Source: RPQJ01 sp963732375
Lineage (GTDB): Bacteria > Pseudomonadota > Gammaproteobacteria > Steroidobacterales > Steroidobacteraceae
Length of the DNA: 64,000 nucleotides
Reading direction: 5' to 3'
Assembly: GCA_963732375.1 (NCBI GenBank)
Contig: CAVSZE010000003.1
Span: 124,001-188,000, forward strand
Shown piece after piece: positions 8,403 to 17,380 of the stretch (position 1 is its first letter; each line of letters starts with the position of its first letter). The translations under genes were made by a program, and so were the position numbers. Under the pieces are notes generated by a model. The model was given only the letters and a program-made list of their open reading frames with translations. It was not told the DNA's origin and did not search any database.

Positions 8403-8479
8403 TGGCGCGGCCGGAGGGATTCGAACCCCCGACCCTCAGGTTCGAAGCCTGATGCTCTATCCAACTGAGCTACGGCCGC
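8403..8479 (-). tRNA. tRNA-Arg (anticodon UCG)
   Basis: On the minus strand a full cloverleaf can be drawn. The acceptor is GCGGCCG/CGGCCGC, the D arm is GCTCAGTTGGATAGAGC, the anticodon arm is TCAGG-CTTCGAA-CCTGA (anticodon TCG, reading CGA), and the T arm is GGGGG-TTCGAAT-CCCTC. A G discriminator and an encoded CCA follow. No integrase or repeated 3' end is seen nearby. Confidence 0.95.
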
Positions 8480-8539
8480 GCGGGAGGAAACGGATTCTAG
8501 CGCAGTCGACGCCCGGCGGGCGGCGTCGTGCTCCACACG

Positions 8540-10072
8540 CTACTTCATCGTCGGCATCACGAACTGCGCAGCCTCGCGCTGCGACGTCGGCCAGCGCGAA
8601 GTCACGGTCTTGAGCCGGGTATAGAACCGCACGCCGTCGGGCCCGTGCACGTGCAGCGGCCCGAACAGCGAGCGCTTCCAGCCGCCGAACGAGTGGAACG
8701 CCATCGGCACCGGGATTGGTACGTTCACGCCGACCATTCCTGCCTGCACGGCATGCGTGAAAGCGCGAGCCGCCTCGCCGCTGGCGGTGAAAATCGCGGT
8801 GCCGTTGCCGAACTCATGCGAGTTCACCAGGTTCGTCGCGGCGGCGAGATCCGGCACGCGCACCACGCACAACACCGGGCCGAAGATCTCCTCGCGGTAG
8901 ATCCTCATCTCGGGCCGCACGTGATCGAACAGGCACGGCCCCATGAAATACCCCTGTTCGTGGCCCGCGACCTTGCGTCCGCGGCCGTCCACGATGAGCT
9001 TCGCGCCCTCCTGGACGCCGAGATCCACATAGCCGAGCACTCGCTCCAGGTGCTCGCGTGTGACGAGCGGGCCCATGTCCGCGCCCGGTTCGATGCCCGC
9101 AGCCACCTTGAGCCCGGCGACCTGCCGCCGCAGTTCCTCGACCAGCCGGTCGCCGGCATCACCGACCGCAACGGCGACCGAGATCGCCATGCAGCGCTCT
9201 CCCGCCGAGCCGTAGGCGGCGCCAATCAGCGCACTCGCAACGTTGCCGGTGTCTGCGTCGGGCATCACGACCATGTGGTTCTTGGCACCACCGAGGGCCT
9301 GCACCCGCTTGCCGTGCGCCGACGCAGTCCGGTATATGTACTCGGCCACCGGAGTCGATCCCACGAAGCTGACCGCGGCCACGCGCGGGCCAGCCAGCAG
9401 CGTGTCCACGGCCTCCCGGTCGCCGTTCACCACGTTGAACACGCCGTCGGGCAGGCCGGCTTCCGTAAGCAGTTCCGCAACGCGCATGGGCACGCTCGGG
9501 TCCTTTTCAGACGGTTTCAGGACGAACGTGTTCCCGCAGGCGATGGCCACCGGGAACATCCACATCGGCACCATGGCGGGGAAATTGAACGGCGTGATGC
9601 CGGCGCAGACGCCGACCGGCTGGCGAATGGACCAGCTGTCGATGTTGGTACCGACGTTCTCGGTGAACTCGCTCTTCAGCAGCTGCGGGATACCGCAGGC
9701 GAACTCCACGACCTCGAGTCCGCGCACCAGCTCGCCGCGCGCGTCCGACAGCACCTTGCCGTGCTCGGAGGTGAGCAGAGCGGCGAGTTCGTCCAGGTGC
9801 GCCTCGAGCAGCGTCTTGAACCGGAACATCACCCGTGCCCGCTGCAGTGGCGGCATGGCCGACCAGCCTGGCAATGCCGCGTCGGCCGCTGCTATCGCTG
9901 CGCCGGTTTCGTCCGCACTCGCGAATGCCACCTTCCCACGCGGCTGGCCGGTGGCCGGATTGAACACCGGACCTTCCCTGCCGGACGAGCCGGCGACCTG
10001 TCGGCCGGCGACAAAATGGCCCAGCGAAAACGGCACCGCGGCCGGTTTGGCGGCGCGAATGGACGTACTCAT
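8540..10072 (-). CDS. mmsA: CoA-acylating methylmalonate-semialdehyde dehydrogenase
   Basis: This 510-residue aldehyde dehydrogenase has the MmsA-type sequence ITPFNFPAMVPMWMFP, FVGSTPVAEYIY, the catalytic cysteine in GSAGERCMAIS (about residue 297) and EEIFGPVL. MmsA oxidises methylmalonate and malonate semialdehydes to propionyl- or acetyl-CoA with NAD and CoA, ending valine, beta-alanine and inositol catabolism. The ATG at 10072 has AGAGGA seven bases upstream; an upstream extension is open but unsupported. phhA lies upstream on the same strand, so both genes serve amino-acid breakdown, though a 103-base gap separates them. Confidence 0.93.
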   Translation of the reverse strand: MSTSIRAAKPAAVPFSLGHFVAGRQVAGSSGREGPVFNPATGQPRGKVAFASADETGAAIAAADAALPGWSAMPPLQRARVMFRFKTLLEAHLDELAALLTSEHGKVLSDARGELVRGLEVVEFACGIPQLLKSEFTENVGTNIDSWSIRQPVGVCAGITPFNFPAMVPMWMFPVAIACGNTFVLKPSEKDPSVPMRVAELLTEAGLPDGVFNVVNGDREAVDTLLAGPRVAAVSFVGSTPVAEYIYRTASAHGKRVQALGGAKNHMVVMPDADTGNVASALIGAAYGSAGERCMAISVAVAVGDAGDRLVEELRRQVAGLKVAAGIEPGADMGPLVTREHLERVLGYVDLGVQEGAKLIVDGRGRKVAGHEQGYFMGPCLFDHVRPEMRIYREEIFGPVLCVVRVPDLAAATNLVNSHEFGNGTAIFTASGEAARAFTHAVQAGMVGVNVPIPVPMAFHSFGGWKRSLFGPLHVHGPDGVRFYTRLKTVTSRWPTSQREAAQFVMPTMK

Positions 10073-10175
10073 CTTGAATCCTCTGAGGGAACGCCTCGGG
10101 CGTCTTGCCCCGGTGCCGTCATTGGACACCAAGACCCCCTCGCCTCGCCAGTCTCGGCAGCGAACCCCGCCGTGA

Positions 10176-11030
10176 CTAGTTGAACACGCGGTCACCGGGC
10201 AGCAGGGCGTCTGCCGGCAGGTGTGGCTGGTCGGCGATTTCCCGGTATACCGGCGTGAAGTCCGGCGCCGTTTCGCCGAACAGCTGCCCGAAATCTTCGA
10301 TCACGAAGTAGGTCTGCTGGAACGTGTCGATCTTGTAGCGCGTGCGCATTACGCGCCGCAGGTCGAAGCCTATGCGACGCGGGTCGGAACTCGAGATCGC
10401 ATATTCGACCTCACCCGGCGACGAAAGAACGCCCGCCCCGTAGATGCGCAGCCCGTCGTCGGTGCGGACCAGGCCGAATTCCACCGTGTACCAGTAGAGA
10501 CGCGCCAGGTACTCCAACGCGTGCAACCCGTCCGCCTTGAGGCCGCCGCGGCCGTAGGCCTGCATGTAGTCGGCGAACACGGGATCGAACAGCAGCGGCA
10601 CGTGACCGAAGAAGTCGTGGAAGATGTCCGGTTCGACGATGTAGTCGAACTCGCCCTCGTTGCGCAGCCATACGGTCACCGGAAAGCGACGTTCCGCCAG
10701 GTGGCCGAAAAACGCCTGCTCGGGCAACAGACCCGGCACGCCGACGACCTGCCAACCGGTAGCCTGCGCGAGTCGCTCGTTGACCTCGGCAAATCGCGGG
10801 ATGCCCGCGTCGTAGCCCAGTGTCTCGATCACACGCAGGAACTCGGGGCAGGCGCGGCCAGGCACCAACCGCATCTGCCGGGCGTACAGGCGCCGCCAGC
10901 GATCCTGGTCGCCGCTCCCATACGACGTGTAGTCCTGTTCGACCGTGTAGTCGGGACGCATCCGGCTGTAGTCGCCACGCACGGCGTGGGTGCTGGCTCC
11001 GTAGGTCACGACCGGGTCATGGCCTTTCAT
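10176..11030 (-). CDS. phhA: Phenylalanine 4-monooxygenase (phenylalanine hydroxylase)
   Basis: This 284-residue single-domain aromatic amino acid hydroxylase carries iron-ligand histidines in FHDFFGHVP and the ligand glutamate in YWYTVEFGL, plus IYGAGVLSS and FVIEDFGQLF. It converts phenylalanine to tyrosine using tetrahydropterin and oxygen. The length matches bacterial PhhA, which lacks the regulatory domain of animal enzymes. The ATG at 11030 has GGAG nine bases upstream; the open frame continues far upstream without homology. The pterin-recycling partner phhB is not adjacent. Confidence 0.94.
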   Translation of the reverse strand: MKGHDPVVTYGASTHAVRGDYSRMRPDYTVEQDYTSYGSGDQDRWRRLYARQMRLVPGRACPEFLRVIETLGYDAGIPRFAEVNERLAQATGWQVVGVPGLLPEQAFFGHLAERRFPVTVWLRNEGEFDYIVEPDIFHDFFGHVPLLFDPVFADYMQAYGRGGLKADGLHALEYLARLYWYTVEFGLVRTDDGLRIYGAGVLSSPGEVEYAISSSDPRRIGFDLRRVMRTRYKIDTFQQTYFVIEDFGQLFGETAPDFTPVYREIADQPHLPADALLPGDRVFN

Positions 11031-11226
11031 GCGCGTTTCTCCCGCCCTTGAAGTGCCAAGCATAGCCCCATGGGACGCCCACGTGGACATGGCCGGGCAC
11101 CCGTGGCACCTCGCCCGCCCGGATCGCAGCACATGGTCGGCGCGCAGGTACCGTCTGTTATAGTTTTGCTCCCCGAAATCCATGGCCACCGGCACCTGCC
11201 CTGCGGCTGTGCCCAGAGGAAAAACG

Positions 11227-11607
11227 ATGAAGCACTTGATCCGCGCCACCATTGCCGCTGCGCTGCTCGTCTCGGGCGTCGCTGTCCAGGCTGCCTGCGT
11301 GTATCCGCAGGCGCCGCAGGGCATACCGAACGGCGCGACCGCAACCAAGGAACAGATGCTGGAGGCGCAGGTAAAGGTCAAGGAATATTCGAGCGCAGTG
11401 CAGGAAACGTACCTGCCGTGCCTGGACACCGAGCTGGCCGAGCAGGTCGCTGCGCTCGACCCGTCCGACCCGGAGCGCGCCCAGAAGGAATTAACGCTCA
11501 AGTCCATGCATGCCAAGAAGCACAACGCGGCGCTCGATGAACTCACCGCGCTGGCGGCCCGCTGGAGCGAGGAGAGAAAGGCGTTCCTCGACGCGAACAA
11601 GAAGTAG
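11227..11607 (+). CDS. Small exported protein of unknown function
   Basis: This 126-residue protein has a clear signal peptide (MKHLIRATIAAALLVSGVAVQA, cleavage before ACVYPQ). The mature part is mostly helical and charged, with two cysteines (ACVYP and LPCLD) that could form one disulfide, and an ELAEQ... EERKAFLDANKK tail. AGAGG precedes the ATG. It ends 32 bases before moaA on the same strand but shows no link to cofactor synthesis. I do not recognise a named family. Confidence 0.75.
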   Translation: MKHLIRATIAAALLVSGVAVQAACVYPQAPQGIPNGATATKEQMLEAQVKVKEYSSAVQETYLPCLDTELAEQVAALDPSDPERAQKELTLKSMHAKKHNAALDELTALAARWSEERKAFLDANKK

Positions 11608-11639
11608 GCAGGCGCTCTGCGGCCGGCCAGGAGCCTCCA

Positions 11640-12701
11640 ATGGAAGGTGACTCAGGCGAATCCACGGTAGTCGCGCTTCCCGGAGGCGAAGCGCTGCGCG
11701 ACCTGCTCGGCCGGCCCATGCGCGACCTGCGCATCTCGGTCATGGACCGCTGCAATTTCCGTTGCCCGTACTGCATGCCGCGCGAGACCTTCCACGACCG
11801 CTATCGCTTCCTCAGGTCGTCCGAGCGGCTCGACTTCAGTGAAATTGTCCGCGTGGCGCGTCTCAGCACCAAGCTCGGCGTGCGTAAGGTCCGCATCACC
11901 GGCGGCGAGCCACTGCTCCGACCCGACATCGCGGACCTGGTCGCAGAACTCTCGACGCTCGACGCCGTCGAGGACATCGCACTCACCACCAACGGCGTGC
12001 TTCTCGCCCAGCACGCGGCGGAACTCAAGGGCAACGGCCTGCATCGGGTCACGGTGAGCCTGGACTCACTGGACCCGGCTGTTTTCGCAACGATGAGCGG
12101 CGGGTTCGGCGGCCTCGACCAGGTGCTCGAGGGCATCGAGGCGGCGCTTGCTGCCGGGCTCGACCCTGTCAAGGTGAACACGGTCGTGAAGCGCGGCGTG
12201 AACGATCACACGGTTCTCGCGCTGCTCGAACGCTTCCGCGGCATGCGGGTCATCGTGCGCCTGATCGAGTACATGGACGTCGGCAACCGGAATGACTGGC
12301 ACGCCGCCGAAGTCGTACCCTCTGCCGAACTGCTTCGCCAGATCGGCGAGCGCTGGCCGGTGACGGCCGTTCCGGGCCGGCGCGGCCAGGTCGCGGAACG
12401 CTACAGGTACGACGACGGCGCGGGTGAACTGGGCTTTATATCGTCGGTCTCGGCACCCTTCTGCAGGGGCTGCAGTCGAGCACGCCTTTCGTCGGAAGGC
12501 TCGTTGTACACGTGCCTGTTCGCGGCGAACGGGCTCGACCTGCGCGCACCGCTGCGCGCCGGGGCGACGGACGAGGAACTGCTTGCGCTCATGCGCGGCA
12601 CCTGGTCCCAGCGTTCGGACCGCTACAGCGAGATCCGCGACACAGAGCGCGCCGCGGCGCATCCGCTGCACAAGGTCGAGATGCATTACATCGGCGGGTG
12701 A
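11640..12701 (+). CDS. moaA: GTP 3',8-cyclase (molybdenum cofactor synthesis)
   Basis: The 353-residue protein is a radical SAM enzyme with the N-terminal cluster motif CNFRCPYC (C-x3-C-x2-C), ITGGEPLLR, and the MoaA-specific C-terminal cluster site FCRGCSRARLSSEG...TCLF. It ends in the Gly-Gly pair needed for activity (HYIGG). It turns GTP into 3',8-cyclo-GTP, the first step of molybdopterin synthesis. AGGAG precedes the ATG. moaC follows after three bases, so the pair is co-translated. Confidence 0.96.
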   Translation: MEGDSGESTVVALPGGEALRDLLGRPMRDLRISVMDRCNFRCPYCMPRETFHDRYRFLRSSERLDFSEIVRVARLSTKLGVRKVRITGGEPLLRPDIADLVAELSTLDAVEDIALTTNGVLLAQHAAELKGNGLHRVTVSLDSLDPAVFATMSGGFGGLDQVLEGIEAALAAGLDPVKVNTVVKRGVNDHTVLALLERFRGMRVIVRLIEYMDVGNRNDWHAAEVVPSAELLRQIGERWPVTAVPGRRGQVAERYRYDDGAGELGFISSVSAPFCRGCSRARLSSEGSLYTCLFAANGLDLRAPLRAGATDEELLALMRGTWSQRSDRYSEIRDTERAAAHPLHKVEMHYIGG

Positions 12702-12704
12702 GAA

Positions 12705-13175
12705 ATGTTCAGCCACGTTGACGAGAACGACCAGCCCACGATGGTGGACGTGAGCAGCAAGGCCGTGACCAAGCGCACCGCGGTGGCTGAGGCGCGGGTC
12801 CGGTTTCCGGGGTCCGTGGCCGACGCGCTGCGCGAGGCCGGATTCTCGACCAGCAAGGGGCCCGTATTCCAGACCGCGATCATCGCCGGAGTGATGGCTG
12901 CGAAGCGAACCCACGAATTGATCCCGTTCTGCCACCCGCTCGGCATCGAGAACTGCCGCATCGAGATCGACATGCCGGACGGTGACGAAGCAGTGATCCG
13001 CTGCACTGTCACCGTGCACCACCGCACCGGCGTCGAGATGGAGGCGCTGACCGGCGCCTCGATCGCCGCACTCACCGTTTACGACATGTGCAAGGCGCTT
13101 TCGCACGAGATCGTGATCGGTCCATTGCGCCTGGCGGAGAAGCACGGCGGCCGCCGTGACGTATCACAGCCATGA
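12705..13175 (+). CDS. moaC: Cyclic pyranopterin monophosphate synthase
   Basis: The 156-residue protein has MoaC landmarks: MVDVSSKAVTKRTA, AGVMAAKRTHELIPFCHPL with the active-site histidine region, MEALTGASIAALTVYDM, and the final KHGGRR. It acts on the MoaA product to give cyclic pyranopterin monophosphate. It lies three bases after moaA and just upstream of moaD. Confidence 0.96.
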   Translation: MFSHVDENDQPTMVDVSSKAVTKRTAVAEARVRFPGSVADALREAGFSTSKGPVFQTAIIAGVMAAKRTHELIPFCHPLGIENCRIEIDMPDGDEAVIRCTVTVHHRTGVEMEALTGASIAALTVYDMCKALSHEIVIGPLRLAEKHGGRRDVSQP

Positions 13176-13248
13176 GCAAGTTCACGCTACTCCACCGACC
13201 CATGTTCGCGCGCTGCGCGGGCCGTCGATCACAGGACCGCGCGCCCGA

Positions 13249-13494
13249 ATGACGCTCACGATTCACGTGCAGTACTTTGCCGCGTTGCGCGAACAGGCTG
13301 GCCGCGGCAGCGAAACGCTCACGACCGGGTCGCGTACGGCGGCCGACCTGTACGACGAGCTACGCGGTCGGCACGGCCTCTCGCTGCCCCCCTCGATGCT
13401 CAAGGTCGCGGTGAATGAAGAGTTCGCGGCCTGGGATCGTCCCCTGGCGGATGGCGACCGAGTCGTGTTCATTCCGCCGGTTGCGGGCGGCTGA
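13249..13494 (+). CDS. moaD: Molybdopterin synthase small subunit
   Basis: This 81-residue beta-grasp, ubiquitin-like protein ends in VVFIPPVAGG. The C-terminal Gly-Gly is adenylated by MoeB, converted to thiocarboxylate and used by MoaE. The start ATG at 13249 gives a typical MoaD length; a longer in-frame start overlaps moaC and adds unrelated sequence. Its stop overlaps the next start by one base (TGATG), coupling it to the moaE fusion. Confidence 0.92.
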   Translation: MTLTIHVQYFAALREQAGRGSETLTTGSRTAADLYDELRGRHGLSLPPSMLKVAVNEEFAAWDRPLADGDRVVFIPPVAGG

Positions 13495-14597
13495 TGCGGC
13501 CGTTCTCGTTCAGCCAGGCTCCGCTGGAGCCCGGCAGTCTCCGCGACGCGCTTGCCGACGCGTCCTGCGGTGGCTATGTGAGTTTCGAAGGCTGGGTGCG
13601 CGACCACAACGAGGGGCATCGCGTCCGTCGCCTGGAGTACGAGGCGTTCGAGGCCCTCGCGATCAAGGAAGGCGAGCGCATCGTTGCCGCGGCGATCGAG
13701 CGCTTCGGTGTCGGGCGCGCCGCCTGCGTCCACCGGGCCGGTGACCTGGCCATCGGCGATCTCGCGGTATGGGTCGGGGTCAGCGCGGAGCACCGCGACG
13801 AGGCATTCGCGGCATGCCGCTACATCATCGACGAAGTGAAGCACCGGCTGCCGATCTGGAAGAAGGAACATTACGAAAATGGCAATTCCGGCTGGGTGAA
13901 TTGCGAGCGCTGCGCGGAGGCCCCGGACCACTTCTCCCACGATTACTCGCGCCAGGTGGCGCTGCCCGAGGTCGGCGCCACCGGCCAGGCGAAGCTGCGC
14001 GCGGCATCCGTGCTGGTGATCGGCGCGGGCGGACTCGGCGTGCCGGTGCTGCAGTACCTCGCCGCCGCTGGCGTCGGGAATATTTCCGTGATGGACGGCG
14101 ACGTCGTCGAATCCAGCAACCTGCACCGGCAGCCGCTGTACGAAGTCGCGGACATCGGTCACCTGAAGGCCGTGGTGGCGGCCGAGCGCGTAGCGCGCAT
14201 GAACCATGAACTTTCCTGCCACGCCATTGCCGAGCGGGCGGAACCCGGCAACCTGGACGCGCTGGTCGCACGCCACGACCTCGTGCTCGAGTGCACGGAC
14301 AACCTGCGCACCAAGTTCCTGGTGAACGACGCAGTGGTGCGCGCCGGAAAGCCGGCGGTATTCGCCAGCGTCTACCAGTACGAAGGCCAGGTTCAGGCGT
14401 GGCTGCCGAGGCCCGACTGGCCCTGCCTGCGCTGCCTGTGGCCCGATGCACCGCGCGACGGGCTGGTCGGCAACTGCGCCGAGGCCGGCGTGCTCGGGCC
14501 GGTGCCCGGAACCATTGGCACCATGCAGGCCATGCTCGCGCTGCGGATCCTTCTCGGCATGGAACCCGCGCCGGTACGCGGCCTGGTCACTGATTGA
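13494..14597 (+). CDS. MoaE-MoeB fusion (molybdopterin synthase large subunit plus MoaD adenylyltransferase), 3' end frameshifted
   Basis: The 367-residue product joins two enzymes. Residues 1-140 are MoaE, with SFEGWVRDHNEG and the active-site Lys segment LPIWKKEHY. Residues 155-367 are a ThiF/MoeB adenylyltransferase with VIGAGGLGVPVLQYLAAAGVG, the ATP-binding SSNLHRQ, and NCAEAGVLGPVPGTIG. A zinc-type CLRC pair is present. The frame stops at VRGLVTD, where other MoeB proteins continue with an LLLFD-type strand. That strand (LIDLLSF) and a rhodanese domain continue in the next frame, so this gene looks broken by one extra base near 14587-14592. Both enzymatic domains remain nearly complete. 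Confidence 0.9.
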   Translation: MRPFSFSQAPLEPGSLRDALADASCGGYVSFEGWVRDHNEGHRVRRLEYEAFEALAIKEGERIVAAAIERFGVGRAACVHRAGDLAIGDLAVWVGVSAEHRDEAFAACRYIIDEVKHRLPIWKKEHYENGNSGWVNCERCAEAPDHFSHDYSRQVALPEVGATGQAKLRAASVLVIGAGGLGVPVLQYLAAAGVGNISVMDGDVVESSNLHRQPLYEVADIGHLKAVVAAERVARMNHELSCHAIAERAEPGNLDALVARHDLVLECTDNLRTKFLVNDAVVRAGKPAVFASVYQYEGQVQAWLPRPDWPCLRCLWPDAPRDGLVGNCAEAGVLGPVPGTIGTMQAMLALRILLGMEPAPVRGLVTD

Positions 14598-14982
14598 CCT
14601 CCTCAGCTTCGCGACCAGCCATATCAAGGCAGCGCGTGATCCAGCCTGCAATCACGACTCGCCCGGCCCACCAGCGGCCGAGCCACAGGCGCCGCTGGAA
14701 ATCGAATTCGCGAGCCTCGATGAAGCACGTGTTGCCGGATTCGAACTGGTCGACGTGCGCGAAACCTGGGAACTGGCACGGGACCCGCCGGGCATGGACA
14801 CCGGCCTGCACCTGCCGCTGAGCGAACTGCTTTCCGGCCGGCTCATCTTTCCGGCGGAAGGCCGGCGGCTGGTCGTGTGCGCGCACGGCGTGCGCAGTCT
14901 CTCGCTCGCGGAGCACCTGCGCGCGCACGGACGGACGGACGTCTACTCGATGCGCGGCGGGATCGCCGCGTTGACGCGCTAG
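14590..14982 (+). pseudogene. C-terminal rhodanese domain of the MoeB fusion, out of frame
   Basis: In the frame starting at 14590, LIDLLSFATSHIKAARDPAC continues exactly where the MoaE-MoeB frame ends, matching the tail strand and ...RDPxC region of MoeB. It is followed by a rhodanese domain: FELVDVRETWEL, the active-site loop VCAHGVRS and the YSMRGGIAAL end. MoeB with a C-terminal rhodanese (MoeBR) is a known arrangement that supplies sulfur to MoaD. Dropping one base, for example A14589, would restore a single protein of about 495 residues. There is no good ribosome site for separate translation. The second zinc CxxC pair is not intact here (CNHD). Confidence 0.75.
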
Positions 14983-16247
14983 GGCCTGGTCTGCCCAGAG
15001 CCGCGAACCACGTACTTGTAGGTCGTGAGCTGCTCGACACCGACCGGGCCGCGCGCGTGGAACCGGTCGGTCGAGATGCCGATCTCGGCACCCATGCCGA
15101 ACTCGCCGCCGTCCGCGAACTGCGTCGAGGCGTTGTGCAGCACGATTGCGCTATCGACGCGTGACAGGAATGCTTCGGCCGCGGCCGCGTCCTCGGTCAC
15201 GATCGACTCGGTATGCGCGGACCCGTAGCGAGTGATGTGCCGGATCGCCTCGTCCACGCCGTCCACGACCCGCGCCGCGATCACCGCATCGAGAAACTCA
15301 GTGTACCAGTCGTCCTCGACCGCAGGCCGCACTCGCGGATCGACCGCCTGGACGCGCGGATCGCCGCGCACCTCGCAGCCCGCGTCCAGCAGGTCCTTGA
15401 CGATCGGCCCCAGGTGCGTCGCCGCGCAGCCTTCGTCCACCAGCAGCGTCTCGGCCGCGCCGCAGATGCCGGTGCGCCGGAGCTTTGCGTTGGTGACGAT
15501 CGCCCGTGCCATGCGCAGGTCGGCCCCACGATCCACGTACACGTGGCAGTTGCCTTCGAGGTGCCCGATCACCGGCACCCTCGCCTCCTGCTGGACTCGC
15601 GCGACCAGGCTCTTGCCGCCTCGCGGCACGATCACGTCGATCCAGTCGGCCATGGCACCGAGCATGTATCCCACCGCCGCCCGGTCCGTCGTCGGGACCA
15701 GCTGGATGCAGGCCGCCGGCAGGCCCGCCTCGGCCAGCCCCTCGAGCAGGCAGGCGTGGATCGCGGTGCTCGAATGATGGCTCTCGCTGCCGCAGCGGAG
15801 GATGGCAGCGTTGCCGGACTTGAGACACAAGGCCCCGGCGTCACAGGTCACGTTGGGGCGGCTCTCGTAAATGATGCCGACGACGCCGAGCGGTACCCGG
15901 ACGCGCTGGATGTGAAGCCCGTTCGGGCGGATCCGCTCCTCGATGATCGTTCCGATGGGATCGGCGAGCGCGACGACCTGCTCGAGGCCCACGGCCATCG
16001 CTTCGATGCGCGCGGGGTCGAGGGCAAGACGATCCAGCATTGCGCCACCGAGCCCGGCCGCGCGAGCGGACTCCATGTCGACTGCGTTGGCCGCCAGCAG
16101 GTCCGGGACGCGACGGCGCAGCGCGCGCGCGGCCGCGAGCAGTGCCGCGTCCTTCTGCGCACGCCCTGCGAGCGCGAGTACCGCGGCTGCCGCAACCGCA
16201 GCGCGGCCGATGCCGTCCATCGTGGCGGCTATTTCCGAGGCGCTCAC
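14979..16247 (-). CDS. proA: Glutamate-5-semialdehyde dehydrogenase (gamma-glutamyl phosphate reductase)
   Basis: The 422-residue protein has ProA marks: VPLGVVGIIYESRPNVT, CLKSGNAAILRCGSE, the catalytic cysteine in RRTGICGAAETLLVD, and the C-terminal ARGPVGVEQLTTYKYV. It reduces gamma-glutamyl phosphate to glutamate semialdehyde for proline synthesis. The GTG start overlaps the proB stop (GTGA), so it is translationally coupled. It converges on the moeB rhodanese end with a four-base overlap. Confidence 0.95.
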   Translation of the reverse strand: MSASEIAATMDGIGRAAVAAAAVLALAGRAQKDAALLAAARALRRRVPDLLAANAVDMESARAAGLGGAMLDRLALDPARIEAMAVGLEQVVALADPIGTIIEERIRPNGLHIQRVRVPLGVVGIIYESRPNVTCDAGALCLKSGNAAILRCGSESHHSSTAIHACLLEGLAEAGLPAACIQLVPTTDRAAVGYMLGAMADWIDVIVPRGGKSLVARVQQEARVPVIGHLEGNCHVYVDRGADLRMARAIVTNAKLRRTGICGAAETLLVDEGCAATHLGPIVKDLLDAGCEVRGDPRVQAVDPRVRPAVEDDWYTEFLDAVIAARVVDGVDEAIRHITRYGSAHTESIVTEDAAAAEAFLSRVDSAIVLHNASTQFADGGEFGMGAEIGISTDRFHARGPVGVEQLTTYKYVVRGSGQTRP

Positions 16248-17380
16248 ACCAGCACCAGGTCGTCGCGGTGGATGATCTCATCGCGTCCACGGTAGCCGAG
16301 CAATCCTTCGAGCTCGCTGCTGCGGCGGCCGCACAGCCGTTCCGCGTCTGCGTACGAATAGGCGCTCAGGCCGCGCGCCACCTCACGCCCGTCGGGGTCG
16401 CGCACCACGACCGTGTCGCCACGGTCGAAGCGCCCGCTCACGCGCACGACCCCGGCCGGCAGCAGGCTACTGCCCTGGCGCAGCGCTTGCGCGGCACCTG
16501 CATCCACGACCAGTTCTCCCGCAGGCTTCAGCGTCCCGGCGATCCACTGCTTGCGTGCCGCGACCGGCGAGCCATCCGCGAGGAACCAGGTGCAGCGTTC
16601 TCCCGACTCGATGCGTCGCAACGGATGCGGCTCGCGGCCCGCGGCGACGCACATGTGGCAGCCCGCGGCGACGGCGATCTTTGCCGCCTGCACCTTGGTC
16701 GTCATGCCGCCGGAGCCCACGTCCGACGCCGAACCGCCGGCCATGGCCTCGATTGCAGGCGTGATCTGCCGCACTTCACTTATGAACTCTGCGCCGGGCG
16801 AGCGTGCCGGGTCGGCGCTGTAGAGACCATCGACGTCGGAGAGCAGCACCAGGCAATCGGCGCTGGCCATCTGCGCCACGCGTGCCGCGAGCCGGTCGTT
16901 GTCCCCGTAGCGGATTTCAGCCGTCGCCACCGTGTCATTCTCGTTGATGACCGGCACCGCGCCGAGCTTCAGCAGCATGGTGAGCGTGTTGCGCGCATTC
17001 AGGTAGCGGCGTCGCTGCTCGGTGTCGCCGAGGGTGAGCAGCACCTGCGCAACCGCGCAACCGTGGGGCTCCAGCACTTCCTTCCACGCATGCGCGAGCC
17101 TGATCTGCCCCACGGCCGCAGCCGCCTGGCTTTGCTCCAGCTCGAGCTTGCCGGCTGGCAGGCCGAGCTGCCGGCGCCCTAGCGCGATCGCGCCGGACGA
17201 CACCAGCACCACCTCCTGGCCACGCTTGCGGAGGCTTGCGACGTCGTGAGCCAGCGTCTCCAGCCAGGCACGGTTCACGCGGCCGGTCGACTGCTCGACC
17301 AGCAGCGCCGAGCCGATCTTCACCACCACCCGTCGGGCCGTGGCGAGGCGCATGTGGCCGGCCACGACCGTCAGGGTCAT
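16244..17380 (-). CDS. proB: Glutamate 5-kinase
   Basis: The 378-residue protein has an amino-acid-kinase domain (VVVKIGSALL, VLVSSGAIALG, VINENDTVAT, YGDNDRLAARVA, VGSGGMTTKV) and a C-terminal PUA domain from about residue 285. It phosphorylates glutamate and is the usual proline-feedback point. The chosen ATG at 17380 forms an ATGA overlap with the acyl-CoA dehydrogenase stop; an internal ATG at 17353 (MRLATARRVV) is an alternative. It is coupled downstream to proA. Confidence 0.94.
   Translation of the reverse strand: MTLTVVAGHMRLATARRVVVKIGSALLVEQSTGRVNRAWLETLAHDVASLRKRGQEVVLVSSGAIALGRRQLGLPAGKLELEQSQAAAAVGQIRLAHAWKEVLEPHGCAVAQVLLTLGDTEQRRRYLNARNTLTMLLKLGAVPVINENDTVATAEIRYGDNDRLAARVAQMASADCLVLLSDVDGLYSADPARSPGAEFISEVRQITPAIEAMAGGSASDVGSGGMTTKVQAAKIAVAAGCHMCVAAGREPHPLRRIESGERCTWFLADGSPVAARKQWIAGTLKPAGELVVDAGAAQALRQGSSLLPAGVVRVSGRFDRGDTVVVRDPDGREVARGLSAYSYADAERLCGRRSSELEGLLGYRGRDEIIHRDDLVLV

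Noticed and set aside
8380..8540. Integration site at tRNA-Arg
   Set aside because: No integrase, no duplicated tRNA 3' end, and ordinary chromosomal genes lie on both sides.
8528..10183. Long plus-strand frame across mmsA
   Set aside because: No family signal; the minus strand has a complete MmsA with a ribosome site.
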